Origin: Natronosalvus caseinilyticus
GTDB lineage: Archaea; Halobacteriota; Halobacteria; Halobacteriales; Natrialbaceae
Assembly: GCF_017357105.1 (NCBI RefSeq)
Contig: NZ_CP071596.1
Span: 3,906,001 to 3,970,000, forward strand
DNA: 64,000 nucleotides
Reading direction: 5' to 3'
Shown here: positions 27,806 through 40,711 of the stretch, one piece after another
How positions within the stretch are numbered: position 1 is the stretch's first letter
Layout of the letters: each line of letters opens with the position of its first letter
Made by a program: the position numbers and the translations under genes
The notes under the pieces: generated by a model
What the model was told of the DNA's origin: nothing
Seen by the model: the letters and a program-made list of their open reading frames with translations, nothing else
Databases searched by the model: none

Positions 27806-28587
27806 GTCGTATCTGCCTCTGCCGTCGTCAGTCGTCGGGTGTTCGCTCGTACGTCACCGTCGGTTTCGCCCGCGTGGTCCATGATCGCGCTCCCGGCGAG
27901 CAGCGCGTCGGCTCCCGCGTCGCGCATTCGACGGACGTCGTCGGGCGTCGAAATCCCGCTCTCGGCGATCAGCGTCACGTTGTCGGGGACGTGGGGCGCG
28001 ACCGACTCGAAGGTTTCGAGGTCGACCTCGAGGCGAGCCAGATCACGGTTGTTCACGCCCACGATGTCGGCGCCCGCCTCGAGAGCCGTCTCGAGTTCCG
28101 TCCGGTCGTGGACCTCCACGAGGACCTGAAACCCTCGGTCCCGCGCGGCCGCGAGCAGCCCTGCGAGGTCGTCGACGAAGCGGGCGATCAAGAGCACGAG
28201 ATCGGCTTCCACGAGATCGAGGTGGGCTTCCTCGAGGACGAAGTCCTTGCGCAACACGGGAACGTCGACGGCCGTTCGAACGTCTCGAAGCGCGTCAGCG
28301 GAACCGCCGAAGTGAGTCGGTTCGGTGAGGACGGAGATAGTCGTCGCCCCGCCCGCGACCATCTCCCGGGCGAGGGTAGCCGGATCGTCGTCCCGAACCC
28401 TGTCGCTCGTGGGGCTCGTCGGCTTTACTTCCGCAATGATCGGCACCCGTCCATCGGCTTCGGCCCGTTCGAGCGCGCGTGAGAACGAGCGCGGGTCGAC
28501 GTCGAGAACCGCGTCGGCCCCGCCGCGTTCCCCGGCCGACTCGAGGATCGACCGGACGGGCGGCGCGAGGTCACCAGTGGTTTCCAT
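27802..28587 (-). CDS. trpC: Indole-3-glycerol phosphate synthase
   Basis: A 261-residue TIM barrel closing the indole ring from CdRP. Family signatures are [32 protein letters not shown] and LIAESGIS, including the catalytic Lys/Glu positions. First gene of the trpC-trpB-trpA-ADH synthase cluster. A TATA-like sequence 26 bases before the ATG predicts a leaderless transcript, with an inverted repeat between TATA box and start codon. Confidence 0.95.
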   Translation of the reverse strand: METTGDLAPPVRSILESAGERGGADAVLDVDPRSFSRALERAEADGRVPIIAEVKPTSPTSDRVRDDDPATLAREMVAGGATTISVLTEPTHFGGSADALRDVRTAVDVPVLRKDFVLEEAHLDLVEADLVLLIARFVDDLAGLLAAARDRGFQVLVEVHDRTELETALEAGADIVGVNNRDLARLEVDLETFESVAPHVPDNVTLIAESGISTPDDVRRMRDAGADALLAGSAIMDHAGETDGDVRANTRRLTTAEADTT

Positions 28588-28620
28588 TATCGTACATCAA
28601 TGTACTATTCTATACATAAG
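28588..28620 (-). promoter_or_regulatory. trp operon promoter with inverted repeat
   Basis: Read on the minus strand, TTATGTATAG (28619-28610) is a TATA box 26 bases before the trpC ATG. Between them the inverted repeat GTACA-TCAA-TGTAC occupies 28592-28605, at the expected transcription start. The TGTAC half-sites recall the TGTACA TRP box bound by TrpY in Methanothermobacter; a similar operator role here is inference. Confidence 0.5.
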
Positions 28621-28689
28621 GCTTGCGGGACGCATGCAAATATCCAGCCCACCGGTACCGTATTATGCCCCGTCCACCACACGACGAGC

Positions 28690-29982
28690 ATGCACGTCAC
28701 CCTCTCGCCCTCGAGCGTTCGCGGGACCGCCCGCGCGCCGCCATCGAAGAGTTACACCCACCGGGCCATCCTGGCTGCGGGCTACGCCGACGAGGCGACC
28801 GTCCACGATCCGCTCTGGTCGGCCGACACGAAAGCGACTGCACGCGCCGTCGAGGCCTTCGGCGGGGACGTCCTGCGGGCGGGCGACGAGCGACTCGAGG
28901 TCTCTGGGTTCGACGGTCGGCCAAGCGTCCCGGACAACGTGATCGACTGCGCCAACAGCGGCACGACGATGCGCCTGGTAACCGCGACAGCAGCGCTGGC
29001 CGACGGGACGACCGTCCTCACGGGCGACGAATCGCTTCGCTCGCGCCCGCAGGGACCGCTGCTCGAGGCGATCGACGACCTCGGCGGCGAGGCGTTCAGC
29101 ACGCGCGGGAACGGCCAGGCGCCGCTGGTCGTGACCGGTCCCGTTTCTGGAAACCGCGTCTCGATCCCCGGCGACGTCTCCTCGCAGTACGTGTCGGCCC
29201 TGCTGATGGCCGGCAGCCTGCTCGAGGACGGCCTCGAGGTCGCCCTCGAGACGGAACTCAAGTCCGCACCCTACGTCGACGTGACTCTCGAGGTGCTCGA
29301 CGACTTCGGTGTCACCGCCCGACGGACGGACGACGGCTTCGCCGTCGACGGCGACCAGTCCTACGAGGCTGCGGACGGCGCCTACCACGTTCCGGGCGAC
29401 TTCTCTTCGATCTCGTACCTGGCCGCCGCCGGGGCCGTCGCCGGCGACGAAAGCGTCCGCGTCCGCGGCGTCTACCCGAGCGCACAGGGCGACAGCGCCA
29501 TCCTCGAGATCCTCGAGCGCATGGGCGCCGACGTGGTCTGGGACCACGGGGAAGGGATCCTCGAGGTCTCCCGGAGTGACCTCGAGGGCGTCGAGGTGTC
29601 GGTCGCGGACACGCCCGACCTGCTACCGACAATCGCGGTCCTGGGCGCCGTCGCCGAGGGCGACACCCACATCACGGACGCCGAGCACGTCCGCTACAAG
29701 GAGACCGACCGCGTGAGCGCGATGGCCGAAGAACTGGGAAAGATGGGCGTGCGGACGACGGAGGAGCGCGAGTCCCTGACCGTCCACGGCAGCGACTCCT
29801 CGCTCGAGGGCGCGGCGGTCGACGGTCGGGGCGACCACCGGATCGTCATGTCGCTGGCTGTCGCCGCTCTCCAGGCAGCGGGCGAGACGCGGATCGAGGG
29901 CGCCGAACACGTCGACGTCTCGTTCCCGTCGTTCTTCGACGTGCTCTACGATCTGGGAGTGAGACTCGAGCGGTCAGCGTAG
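28690..29982 (+). CDS. aroA: 3-phosphoshikimate 1-carboxyvinyltransferase (EPSP synthase)
   Basis: A 430-residue shikimate-pathway enzyme transferring enolpyruvate from PEP to shikimate 3-phosphate. Substrate-binding motifs are intact: [51 protein letters not shown] and [11 protein letters not shown]. The start MHVTLSPSS is chosen by family N-terminus and a TATTATGC box 22-29 bases upstream. It diverges from trpC, so aromatic amino-acid genes share this 100-base promoter region. Confidence 0.95.
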   Translation: MHVTLSPSSVRGTARAPPSKSYTHRAILAAGYADEATVHDPLWSADTKATARAVEAFGGDVLRAGDERLEVSGFDGRPSVPDNVIDCANSGTTMRLVTATAALADGTTVLTGDESLRSRPQGPLLEAIDDLGGEAFSTRGNGQAPLVVTGPVSGNRVSIPGDVSSQYVSALLMAGSLLEDGLEVALETELKSAPYVDVTLEVLDDFGVTARRTDDGFAVDGDQSYEAADGAYHVPGDFSSISYLAAAGAVAGDESVRVRGVYPSAQGDSAILEILERMGADVVWDHGEGILEVSRSDLEGVEVSVADTPDLLPTIAVLGAVAEGDTHITDAEHVRYKETDRVSAMAEELGKMGVRTTEERESLTVHGSDSSLEGAAVDGRGDHRIVMSLAVAALQAAGETRIEGAEHVDVSFPSFFDVLYDLGVRLERSA

Positions 29983-30122
29983 GTCGAGCCTCGAGAAAAT
30001 AGCTACGTCGAATCTCGAGCGTGAGACGGTCTCGAACGGCTGATCGACTCGACAGAGCGGGCCAAACGAGGGGTCGCCAATACGCGAATTCCATTAAGTA
30101 CCTCTCGTCACAAGGTATAGCT

Positions 30123-30164
30123 ATGAAGGGCATTTTGGCGGCGCCGACGTTTCCCTCTCCATAG
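30123..30164 (+). CDS. Possible 13-codon leader peptide
   Basis: ATG AAG GGC to TAG, encoding MKGILAAPTFPSP. ATTAAG at 30093-30098 lies 25-30 bases before its ATG, which is the spacing for a leaderless message. It precedes the RNA polymerase epsilon-like gene by 90 bases. It may be nothing more than a chance frame; no ribosome-binding site is needed for leaderless translation, so the sequence alone cannot decide. Confidence 0.25.
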   Translation: MKGILAAPTFPSP

Positions 30165-30254
30165 TGGTAGCTTCGCGGCCAGAGTACGAACCTATCACTC
30201 GAGGAGAACGCGAGCGAGGGTTTTTCACCGTCAACGTTCCATCCACGCACGAGG

Positions 30255-31085
30255 ATGAGTCCGAACGGCGTGCCGCAGGGAGCCAGGCTCGAGCGACCGA
30301 GTGGCGACGACGGCGAGCGGGAAATCGAAACCCGTCCCGGCTCGGGGTCGCTCTCGCGGGCCGCTCACCAGCGCGACGCCACCGTTCGCCAGTGGGGCGT
30401 CATCACCCCGAGTGCGACCGTCATCGGTCGACCCGACTCGCCCGGGACGGACCTCTCGTCGAGCGTCCGTCGACTCCACGACGAGCAGCACCCCGCGACA
30501 CCCGGCTACGCCGAGCGTGCCCACCGTCTCGACCGGTTGCGGACGACCCAGGCGTTCTGTAACGCCCTCGAGTTGACGCCGTGGCAGCGGGATCTGGCAC
30601 TCGGCGTGATGGACGAAATCGACCTCACCGCGTTCGGGAGCCAGCGCGCCATCGCGACGGTCGCACTGGTGGTGATCCGTCACGTCGTCGACGTCGACCG
30701 GCGCGCGTACTTCGGCCTCGACGACGTGGACGTGAGCGAACTCTCGCCCGAGCGGATGGAAGAACTGTTCGGCCAGTACCGCGCCCACGACATCACCGAC
30801 GACCCGACGTTCGAACGACTCGCGGCCCGCCACGGGCTCGATACGACGAGTCTCAACCGACTTCGCCGCGTACTCAAGGGACAACTCGAGGGCGAGCTCC
30901 CGGCCTACGGACGGACGCCCTACCGCGATCCGAACCTGCCGACGGGCGTGACGGAATCCGTCGAGGCAGACGACGCGACAAGCGAGGATGACTCGGGTAA
31001 CGAGAATGCGACGAGTGATGCCGGTACCGACGCCGACATCGACGACGCGGGCGACGAGTTCCACGGTGAATTCCACGACGAGTGA
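30255..31085 (+). CDS. DNA-directed RNA polymerase subunit epsilon-like protein (haloarchaeal)
   Basis: A 276-residue protein. The central part (about residues 40-215) with PGYAERAHRLDRLRTTQAFC, LTPWQRDLALGVMDEIDL, GSQRAIATVALVVIRHVVD and SLNRLRRVLK is helical and resembles the second cyclin-like repeat of TFB-type factors and the haloarchaeal epsilon subunit. The function of epsilon in transcription is not established. The C-terminus is a long Asp/Glu/Ser/Gly tail (230-276). Assignment by remembered family resemblance, so the name is less certain than for neighbours. Confidence 0.65.
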   Translation: MSPNGVPQGARLERPSGDDGEREIETRPGSGSLSRAAHQRDATVRQWGVITPSATVIGRPDSPGTDLSSSVRRLHDEQHPATPGYAERAHRLDRLRTTQAFCNALELTPWQRDLALGVMDEIDLTAFGSQRAIATVALVVIRHVVDVDRRAYFGLDDVDVSELSPERMEELFGQYRAHDITDDPTFERLAARHGLDTTSLNRLRRVLKGQLEGELPAYGRTPYRDPNLPTGVTESVEADDATSEDDSGNENATSDAGTDADIDDAGDEFHGEFHDE

Positions 31086-31144
31086 TACCGGCAACGGCTT
31101 CGAGCGGGGCGGCCCTTTTGTGGACGGCGACCCTACCACGCACG

Positions 31145-31882
31145 ATGACCACCGACCAGTCGAGCCCGATCGACGACGAGCGCGGCCTCGAGTCGAACGA
31201 CTCCGGAGCGAGTACCGGCGACGGGCCGGACACAATCACTCTCTACGCGGACTACGTCTGCCCGTTCTGTTACCTCGGGCGCCAGTCCCTCGAGCGCTAC
31301 CGGGAGTCCCGGGCGGAACCGCTCGCCATCGACTGGCACCCGTTCGACCTCCGACGCGGGAAGCGAAACCCCGACGGCTCGATCGATCACGACGCCGACG
31401 ACGGCAAGGACGACGAGTACTTTGAGCAGGCCAGAGAGAACGTCCGCAGACTCCAGGAGCGCTACGACGTCGAGATGGTTCAGGACCTCGCCATCGAGGT
31501 CGACTCCTACGACGCCCAGCTCGCCTCATTGGCCGTCGCCTCCGCCGTGCCCGAGCGCTGGGAGGCGTTCGACGTCGCGATCTACGACACCCTGTGGCAG
31601 GACGGCCGCGACATCGGCGACCACGACGTCCTGCTCGAAATCGCCGACGAGGTCGGCGTCTCCAGCGACGTCGTTCGGGAGGCACTCGATGACGAAGACG
31701 AAGATGAAGACGAGCGCCTTCGATCACGCCTCGAGGAGCTGTTTTCGGAGGCGGGCCGAGCCGGCGTTCGTGGCGTCCCGACGTTCGTCTACGACGGCTA
31801 CGCCGCCCAGGGTGCGGTTCCGCCCGAACACCTCGAGCGGCTGGTCGAAGGCGAGGACGGAGCGGAAGTCAGCAGCCAGTAG
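31145..31882 (+). CDS. DsbA/FrnE-family thiol oxidoreductase
   Basis: A 245-residue thioredoxin-fold protein. The active site CPFC is in YADYVCPFCYLGRQSL, and the cis-proline loop is GVRGVPTFVY. The long helical insert between them is typical of FrnE and 2-hydroxychromene-2-carboxylate isomerase relatives. There is no signal peptide, so it should act in the cytoplasm. The start MTTDQSSPIDDE opens an acidic disordered stretch of 30 residues. A 10-residue Asp/Glu patch is near residue 187. Confidence 0.88.
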   Translation: MTTDQSSPIDDERGLESNDSGASTGDGPDTITLYADYVCPFCYLGRQSLERYRESRAEPLAIDWHPFDLRRGKRNPDGSIDHDADDGKDDEYFEQARENVRRLQERYDVEMVQDLAIEVDSYDAQLASLAVASAVPERWEAFDVAIYDTLWQDGRDIGDHDVLLEIADEVGVSSDVVREALDDEDEDEDERLRSRLEELFSEAGRAGVRGVPTFVYDGYAAQGAVPPEHLERLVEGEDGAEVSSQ

Positions 31883-31889
31883 TCCGCGC

Positions 31890-32720
31890 TCACTCGAGTT
31901 TCTCGAGCGCGTCGAAGAAGTTCACCGACGGCCCCGCCAGCGTGATCGGATCGTCGGCAGCCCGGACCGTTATCGTCTCGGGCAGGTCCAGTGGCTGTCG
32001 ATTGCGCCCGTCGCTGATCGCCCAGGCCGTCTCGGCGCCCGAGGCTGTGAGCGTGATTTCGCTCTCGGCCCCGACGACCAGCGGGGGCATCGCCTCGGTC
32101 GCACACATCTGCGTGACGACGAACGCGTCGACGGTCGGCCGAACCAGCGGGCCTCCCTCACTCAGGTTGTAGGCCGTCGAGCCGGTCGCCGTCGAGACGA
32201 GGACGCCGTCGGCCCGGCTCGTGGTGTAGGTCTCGCCGTCGACTGCGACTTCGACGTCGACCCCACCCGCCGGCCCCCGCTTCGGGCCGTGGACGACGAC
32301 CTCGTTGAGCGCCGGTGCGAGCGTCCAACCGTTGCCGGTTGCTGTCAGGCGGGCGACGGAACGACCGGTGATCGATCCCGTTTCGTGGGCTTCCTCGAGC
32401 AACGTCTCGACCGTCTCGACGGCGTCGGCGGGAGAGATGGCGTTCAGAAAGCCGACCTCGCCGAGGTTGACGCCGACCAGGGGGGCGCCGCCGGCCTCGC
32501 GGGCCGTAAAGAGGAACGTCCCGTCGCCACCGATGCTGACGACGAACGCGCAGTCGTTCATCGCCTCGAGCGGGGCAGAATCCGCGTCGATTGCCCGTCC
32601 GGTCGCCTCGTCGACGACGGCGTGGTCACCGTGGTCGTGGACGGTCCGGATGAGCGAGGCCGCGAGTCGCTGTGCCCGGTCGTTCCCTCGCTGAGCGACA
32701 ATGCCGACGTCGACTCCCAT
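31890..32720 (-). CDS. nadK: NAD kinase
   Basis: A 276-residue kinase making NADP from NAD with ATP or polyphosphate. The catalytic/ATP motif is SIGGDGTFLF (about residue 70), followed by NLGEVGFLN, NEVVVHGPKRGP and SRADGVLVSTATGSTAYNLS, all characteristic. The start MGVDVGIVAQRG is chosen because it opens the Rossmann fold directly; an upstream in-frame Met would add 45 residues of no family resemblance. It converges on the DsbA/FrnE gene with a 7-base gap and diverges from the KaiC-like gene. Confidence 0.93.
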   Translation of the reverse strand: MGVDVGIVAQRGNDRAQRLAASLIRTVHDHGDHAVVDEATGRAIDADSAPLEAMNDCAFVVSIGGDGTFLFTAREAGGAPLVGVNLGEVGFLNAISPADAVETVETLLEEAHETGSITGRSVARLTATGNGWTLAPALNEVVVHGPKRGPAGGVDVEVAVDGETYTTSRADGVLVSTATGSTAYNLSEGGPLVRPTVDAFVVTQMCATEAMPPLVVGAESEITLTASGAETAWAISDGRNRQPLDLPETITVRAADDPITLAGPSVNFFDALEKLE

Positions 32721-32933
32721 ACCTGCCGGGTAGCGTCTCCGCGGGCAAAAACCCATCCTATCCAGTTTCGGGCTGGGACGGCAACGAGTTCCAGGTTGGC
32801 CAAGGCGGCAACAACATTCATCGTTCTGGGGCGTTTCCCCGGAAACGAACGTCACCGCCCGAACGCGACGACACCATGGACCACCCTGCCGACCCCCAAC
32901 CCCGGACGCGAACCCCCCTGCGGAGTGGTTACG

Positions 32934-34010
32934 ATGGGTGAGGACCTCGAGGACGACTGGTTCGAGCGCGCCCTCGAGGAACGCGAAACCGAGACCGACG
33001 ACGGCGAGGAAACGGTGGGCGACGAGCGAGCAGAAGACGGTGTCGACGACTCGGGAATCGAGGGTTCCGACGACTCGGAAATCGAAGGCTCCGACGACTC
33101 GGAAATCGAAGGTTCCGACGACTCGGACGACTCCTCGACCTCGCTGTTCGACGAGGACTTCGGCAGCGCCCTCGACAACGTCGAGGTGCCGGACGTCGGC
33201 GCCGATACGGGATTTTCGGGAGACGCCCAGACAGGGCCGAACGGCTTCGACGACCTCGACTTCGACCTCGGTGGACCGGAAGAAACCGATTTCGACGCGG
33301 ACGTCGACAGCGAGTTACCGCGGATCGACCTGGGAATCGACGGCCTCGACCGAATGATCCAGGGTGGCGTCCCCGAACGCACGCTCATGGTCGCGATGGG
33401 GCCCGCCGGCACCGGCAAGACCACGTTCGGCCTCCAGTTCCTCCACTACGGCCTCGAGTGCGGCGAGAACGCCGTGTTCATCACGCTCGAGGAGAGTCGC
33501 GAACGGGTGATCAACAGCGCCACCGAGAAGGGCTACCCCTTCGACGAGTACGTCGAGACGGGCCAGCTCGCGGTCGTCGGCGTTGACCCGATCGAGATGG
33601 CGAACAGCCTCACTTCTATCCGGAACGACCTGCCTCGACTCATCGAGGACTTCGGCGCGTCGCGACTCGTCCTCGACTCCGTCTCGCTGCTCGAGATGAT
33701 GTACGAGGACCGGGCGAAGCGCCGCAACGAGATCTACGACTTCACGCGCAGCCTCAAGGAAGCGGGCGTCACGGCGATGCTGACGAGCGAGGTATCGGAA
33801 ACCTCGCCGTACGCCTCCCGGTACGGGATCGTCGAGTACCTCACCGACGCCGTGTTCGTCCTGCAGTACGTGCGCCCGGACGACTTCCGGGAGACGCGGC
33901 TGGCGATCGAGATCCAGAAGATCCGGGACGCGAACCACTCCCGGGAGAAGAAACCGTACGAGATCACGAGTGAGGGGCTGTCGGTATACCAGCAGGCCAA
34001 CCTGTTCTGA
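32934..34010 (+). CDS. KaiC-like RecA-superfamily ATPase with acidic N-terminal extension
   Basis: A 358-residue protein. Residues 1-120 are very acidic and contain an 8-residue tandem repeat (GSDDSEIE). Residues 125-358 form one KaiC/RadA-type ATPase domain: Walker A GPAGTGKTT, catalytic Glu in ITLEES, Walker B LVLDSVSLLEM. Single-domain haloarchaeal KaiC relatives are often linked to signal transduction; the role here is unknown. The start MGEDLEDDWFE is selected because further upstream the frame crosses nadK and the DsbA gene. Confidence 0.82.
   Translation: MGEDLEDDWFERALEERETETDDGEETVGDERAEDGVDDSGIEGSDDSEIEGSDDSEIEGSDDSDDSSTSLFDEDFGSALDNVEVPDVGADTGFSGDAQTGPNGFDDLDFDLGGPEETDFDADVDSELPRIDLGIDGLDRMIQGGVPERTLMVAMGPAGTGKTTFGLQFLHYGLECGENAVFITLEESRERVINSATEKGYPFDEYVETGQLAVVGVDPIEMANSLTSIRNDLPRLIEDFGASRLVLDSVSLLEMMYEDRAKRRNEIYDFTRSLKEAGVTAMLTSEVSETSPYASRYGIVEYLTDAVFVLQYVRPDDFRETRLAIEIQKIRDANHSREKKPYEITSEGLSVYQQANLF
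33045..33116 (+). repeat. Three 24-bp tandem repeats inside the KaiC-like gene
   Basis: Units at 33045-33068, 33069-33092 and 33093-33116 each encode DDS(G/E)IEGS; a partial fourth follows. Units 2 and 3 differ by one base. Copy number may vary between strains. Confidence 0.9.
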
Positions 34011-34146
34011 TCCTCTCCTCGTCTCCCGCTCCTGCCCTCTTCCCTCCCCTTTCCACGTGAGCGCCCGACAAGCTGGTATCGATCGACGCGCTCGTTCGCC
34101 GCCGACAGAACGCTTATTCGTTTCACTTCCATCAGATTCACCTAGA

Positions 34147-36111
<1,965 letters not shown>

Positions 36112-36251
36112 TGTTTCGTCGTTTCCGGAGAAGCGAAATCGATGGCAGAGACGGATCCTGGTCGTCTATCGGCCGACTCGAACGATAACGAGGCCACCTC
36201 GAGCAGTGATGGCGCCGGTCCAAGCGATTACGTCGCGTGAAAAGGCCACAC

Positions 36252-36257
36252 TTATAT
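36252..36257 (+). promoter_or_regulatory. TATA-like box of the Bat-type regulator
   Basis: TTATAT ends 24 bases before the ATG at 36282, predicting leaderless transcription independent of the upstream acs gene. Confidence 0.5.
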
Positions 36258-36281
36258 TCGTGTTAGAAGATATCACGAAGC

Positions 36282-38435
36282 ATGTCCGTCGATGGATCGG
36301 CGGTGCTGACGACGACTCGGTACGAGGCGCTGTTGAACACCGCCGAAACCCACCGCGAGGCCCTCGTCGTTCGGTTGTGCGGCGACGTCGGCCTTCGCCC
36401 GGCGGAGGTCGTCCGATTGACGCCGGGTTGCGTCCGACAGCTTCGCGCCGATCCACCACGATACGGGCTCGCCGTTCCCGCCTCGACGGAGTCGAGCGAC
36501 GATGTCGCTCGAGTCGCCTACCTCCCGACTCGCGTCGAACGAGCGCTTCGCCAGTACGCCCACGGCAACGGCATTGGCGACGACGACCGCCTCGTTCCCG
36601 TCACGCCGCGTCGCGTCCAGATGCTCGTCGCCGAGGTGAGCACCCGGGCGAGCGAGCGATTCGACGATCCGACGCTCGAGACCGTCTCCTCGAGCGATCT
36701 GCGACGCTTTTTCGCGAAACGCTCACTTCGCGAAACTCATAACCCACAAGCCGTCAAGGCTGCCGGTGGCTGGCAGAGTTTCGAGGCACTCGAGCCCTAC
36801 CTCCCCAGCCCGACGCCCGACGAGCTGGTTCGAGCGTTCGAGCCGCTCGAAACGGGGGGCCCGCCGGATCGACCGTCGATCCCCTCGGCCCTCTCGAACG
36901 GTGGTCGACCGGTAGAGGAACGAGCGAATGAATCGGCGGGGAATTCGACGGCAGACACGCTGCGAGACGCGCTCGAGCACTCCGACCGATATGCCTGGTT
37001 CCGCCTCGACGCAGACGGACGTATCGACCGCTGGAGCGAGGGGGCAGCCGACTGCTTCGGCTACGCGGCGGCGGACGTGATCGGCTCACACGTCCGAATC
37101 CTCTTTCCGGACGCGGCCGTCGACGAGGGCGTTCCCGACCGACTGCTCGAGACCGTGCACGACGAAGACGGGGTCGACGTCGACGGGTGGCGCTGCCGAG
37201 CGGACGGGTCGCAGGTGCACGTGATGGAGACGATCGTCCCTCTCGTCGCCGACGGGAACCGGGGGTTCGTCGTTCTCTCGTGCCAGGACTCGACCCCTGA
37301 CCATCGGCAGCGGTTCGAACCCGCTCGAGCGGTCACGGACGCGCTGCTCGAGGCCTCGACGCACGAGACCGTCGAAACAGCGGTCTGTCGCGCACTCGTC
37401 GACGAGGGGCCGTACGAATTCGCCTGGATCGACCGAACGACCGCCTCGCGAACCCGCCGGGAGTGGTACGCCGCGAGCGGCCTCGAGGACGCGACGATCG
37501 AGCACTTGCAGACGGTCCTCGAGGAAGCCGACGAAGTGAACCACGGCGACCTGGACGACGGAAGCGTCCAGACGAACGTCTCGATCGACGATTTCGACGG
37601 GGCGCTCCTCGCGGTTCCCGTCCGCTACGGCGACACCGTCTACGGGACGCTGATCCTTGGAACAGCGCGCGAGACGGTCGACGAACGGGAACGGGCCTGG
37701 CTCGAGACCCTCGGTTCCCAGGTCGGTCACACTATCGCGGCCGTCCGGCGACGCAACCTCCTGCTCTCCGACGCGGTGATCGAACTCGAGTTCGCCTGCC
37801 GGGACGCGGCGTCGTTCTTCGTCGACGCCAGCGCCCGACTCGACTGTCGGTTCGAACTCGACTCGCTCGTCCCCATCGACGACCACACCCAGCTGTACTA
37901 CGTCCACGTCACCGACGCCACCCCGGCAGCGGTCTTCGAGCACGCCGAATCGGACGCCGGCATTCGAGAGTGCCGGGTGATCGACACCTACGCGGACGGC
38001 AGCCGCCTCGAGTTCGTCGTCGAGGGCTCCTCGCCGGCGCTCACGCTGATGGAGTACGGCGTGACCGTACTCGAGTCGGTGACCAGGGACGGGACGACGA
38101 CGATCACGGCCGAGTGCGCGAGCGATACAGACGTCAGAACCGTCGTCGATGGCCTGTGCGCAGCGTTTCCCGCGTCGGAGCTCGTCGGAAAGCGCCAGGT
38201 CGAGCGCTCCGTCCAGACGGCCCGCGCGTTTCGAACGGGCCTGGAGGAGCGACTCACCGACCGCCAGGAGGCCGCGCTTCGAGCGGCGTACTTCGGCGGC
38301 TACTACGACTGGCCTCGTGAAAGCACGGCCGAGGAGATCGCCGACGCGATGGACGTCTCCTCACCGACCCTGCACAACCACCTCAGGAAAGGCCAGCACG
38401 AACTGTTGCGGACGTTCTTCGACGACCGGCCCTAA
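36282..38435 (+). CDS. Bat-type (bacterio-opsin activator) regulator with recombinase-like N-terminus, PAS, GAF and HTH_10
   Basis: A 717-residue sensor-regulator. Residues 10-190 resemble the catalytic core of tyrosine recombinases: GLRPAEVVRLTP with Arg39, SSDLRR with Arg141, GGW with Trp164 and EPYL with Tyr173; the box II histidine is Ser138. Residues 220-325 are a PAS domain (RDALEHSDRYAWFRLDADGRI), 345-490 a GAF-like domain, 500-650 the Bat-associated domain, and 657-710 the HTH_10 (LTDRQEAALRAAYFGGYYDW). Bat proteins respond to redox or light and activate transcription. Lying between two acs genes it is probably their regulator. Confidence 0.85.
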   Translation: MSVDGSAVLTTTRYEALLNTAETHREALVVRLCGDVGLRPAEVVRLTPGCVRQLRADPPRYGLAVPASTESSDDVARVAYLPTRVERALRQYAHGNGIGDDDRLVPVTPRRVQMLVAEVSTRASERFDDPTLETVSSSDLRRFFAKRSLRETHNPQAVKAAGGWQSFEALEPYLPSPTPDELVRAFEPLETGGPPDRPSIPSALSNGGRPVEERANESAGNSTADTLRDALEHSDRYAWFRLDADGRIDRWSEGAADCFGYAAADVIGSHVRILFPDAAVDEGVPDRLLETVHDEDGVDVDGWRCRADGSQVHVMETIVPLVADGNRGFVVLSCQDSTPDHRQRFEPARAVTDALLEASTHETVETAVCRALVDEGPYEFAWIDRTTASRTRREWYAASGLEDATIEHLQTVLEEADEVNHGDLDDGSVQTNVSIDDFDGALLAVPVRYGDTVYGTLILGTARETVDERERAWLETLGSQVGHTIAAVRRRNLLLSDAVIELEFACRDAASFFVDASARLDCRFELDSLVPIDDHTQLYYVHVTDATPAAVFEHAESDAGIRECRVIDTYADGSRLEFVVEGSSPALTLMEYGVTVLESVTRDGTTTITAECASDTDVRTVVDGLCAAFPASELVGKRQVERSVQTARAFRTGLEERLTDRQEAALRAAYFGGYYDWPRESTAEEIADAMDVSSPTLHNHLRKGQHELLRTFFDDRP

Positions 38436-38663
38436 CTGTCTAGATACCGCAAGTCGCTCGTCGCCCACGCGCTGTCCTGACAGTTGGAGATACTCGTCTC
38501 GAACACGTTCGGGTTGTGCCCAGAATATATTCCGCCCCCAAATACCCAAAATAATCGCCAAATTAACCTCATTCGACTGATTACTCGAGCTTCCCATCTG
38601 GCGTGATTTTGCTCACCTAGAGTCGGTATTTACCCCCCTTATCTCGTATTGCTGTAGTGTAAC
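38436..38663 (+). promoter_or_regulatory. AT-rich upstream region of acs copy 2
   Basis: 228 bases of non-coding DNA. Between about 38515 and 38580 the sequence is unusually AT-rich (AATATATTCC, CCAAATACCC, AATAATCGCC, AAATTAACC), a plausible activator-binding zone. Nearer the gene, GTATTTAC and CTTATCTC (38638-38645) are candidate TATA elements 19-38 bases before the ATG. Which protein binds is not shown. Confidence 0.4.
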
Positions 38664-40637
<1,974 letters not shown>

Positions 40638-40711
40638 GGAGGGGCCTGGGTAGATCACCGCTTATCGATTATCGAGACCACAATCACAGCACACGATACA
40701 CGAACGATACA

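Noticed and set aside
31422-32933. Long open frame running into the KaiC-like gene from upstream (would make 862 residues)
   Set aside because: The extension is Arg/Ser/Pro-rich, crosses the DsbA/FrnE gene and lies antisense to nadK, both of which have intact family motifs. The real start is the ATG at 32934.
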